DNA of 64,000 nucleotides from Verrucomicrobia bacterium Ga0077533 (GTDB lineage: Bacteria > Verrucomicrobiota > Verrucomicrobiia > Opitutales > Opitutaceae): assembly GCA_001464505.1 (NCBI GenBank), contig LNEH01000155.1, forward strand, positions 30,430 to 94,429, written 5' to 3'. Positions 60,727-64,000 of the stretch are shown one piece after another. Numbering within the stretch: position 1 is the stretch's first letter; every line of letters begins with the position of its first letter. Under the pieces are notes generated by a model. It did not search any database, was not told the origin of the DNA, and saw nothing but the letters and a program-made list of their open reading frames with translations. Both the position numbers and the translations under genes were made by a program.

Positions 60727-60753
60727 GAAAAGCCCGCCGGATTGGCGGGCTTT
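60727..60753 (-). terminator. intrinsic terminator for the TPR-like gene
   Basis: On minus strand AAAGCCCGCC-AATCC-GGCGGGCTTTT. Confidence 0.75.
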
Positions 60754-60772
60754 CGTTTTTGGCCGGCAAAGG

Positions 60773-61498
60773 TCACTTGCCGGGAGGTTTGTCGGTCGTG
60801 ACCGGTTTGAAAGTGAGACCGGTATCTGTCGTCGCGGCCGACCTGGCTGCCGTCGGCTGGCTGGTGAGCAACAGCGTGGCGCGCTGGGCCCAGGAGCTTG
60901 TGGCGTCAATCTTGGAGGCTTCGTCGGCCAGTTTTTTGACTTCGTCCGTTTTGCCGGCGTCGGCCGCAAGGGAGGCAAGATGATAGGCCGCCTCAACGCG
61001 CGCACCCTTGGCGATGGTCGCGTCGGCACTGATGGCTTTTAACGCCGCTTCGCCGGCGGGCTGGTCGCCCCCATTGAGCTGGCTGATCGCCGCGCCGAGC
61101 TTGGCGCGGCCAAGCAGAGCCTCGTTTTTCAGGGTGCCAATGGCCTTCTGGTAGTGGGCCGTCGCGGTTTTGAAATCACCGGCGGAAAATTTCTCATCGG
61201 CCAGCCGGAGCCAGGCGACGCCCGCGAGCGCGTGGCCGGGGTGTGCCTCGGCAAAGGCCGGCAGTTTGGCGGTCTGGTCGGCGATCTTCGCGTATTCGGC
61301 CTGCACTTCCCGTTCGCGGCTGGCCGCGTAGGACTGCCACCCTTCCCGGCCGATTATGGCCAGCAGCGCCACGACGCAAACGATCAGGATGCCCTGGCGA
61401 TTTTTGGCCCAAAAGGCGTGGACGGCGGTGGCAAAAGCGGGCTCGTAAACGGCAGTGCTGCCCTCGGGTGACTGGTTGGCGGGAGGAAGTTGACTCAT
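60773..61498 (-). CDS. membrane-anchored TPR-like protein (YfgM-like organisation)
   Basis: Single TM (GILIVCVVALLAIIG) then TPR-like helical repeats. Confidence 0.65.
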   Translation of the reverse strand: MSQLPPANQSPEGSTAVYEPAFATAVHAFWAKNRQGILIVCVVALLAIIGREGWQSYAASREREVQAEYAKIADQTAKLPAFAEAHPGHALAGVAWLRLADEKFSAGDFKTATAHYQKAIGTLKNEALLGRAKLGAAISQLNGGDQPAGEAALKAISADATIAKGARVEAAYHLASLAADAGKTDEVKKLADEASKIDATSSWAQRATLLLTSQPTAARSAATTDTGLTFKPVTTDKPPGK

Positions 61499-61606
61499 GG
61501 AACCGCGCAGGTTGAGCGGCGCCCCTTGCCGTCTCAACGCCAAAATTAGCCTATTGTAAGCCTGCGATACAACGCTGCCGACACCAGGTTGTCACCATCG
61601 ACCCGA

Positions 61607-64000
<2,394 letters not shown>

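Overview
This 64 kb window is GC-rich bacterial chromosome. Gene content suggests a Verrucomicrobiota/Opitutales-like host, but that is inference and untested. Most of it is housekeeping and catabolic DNA: ada, aroC, rpsR, a Sua5/TsaC-type gene, hisC, arsC, an rhlE-like helicase, gpsA, lysA, sdhCAB, carB, and three tRNAs (Leu-CAG, Arg-CCT, Pro-TGG). It also has a FecI/FecR/TonB-receptor/PhoD locus, a LacI-type sugar locus with repeated GCAAACGTTTGC sites, and tandem AbgT transporters. The most notable structure is a 3.5 kb IS1-type mobile element at 13563-17075. It has 29-bp inverted ends (25/29 identical) and a perfect 8-bp ATGCCGAT target duplication. It carries a zeta-toxin-like gene, an unlisted 59-aa ORF 2 nt downstream, the transposase, a P63C-like protein, and an unlisted 40-aa Lys/Ala-rich ORF on the minus strand at its right end. 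Other observations: (i) an ORF6N-domain gene sits inside the sdh operon, with a 26-bp palindromic motif both at its start codon and inside its own coding sequence; (ii) four conserved genes (rhlE, lacI, sdhA, carB) each lack about 24-42 nt at a highly conserved motif, three of them broken, which looks like a systematic assembly artefact or real decay; (iii) several unrelated-sequence REP-like elements share a two-hairpins-in-an-outer-stem architecture, and two repeats lie in frame inside genes (fecR and an inositol-monophosphatase-like gene); (iv) there is a 106-bp MITE-like element. All family calls are from reading sequence motifs; no database search was run.
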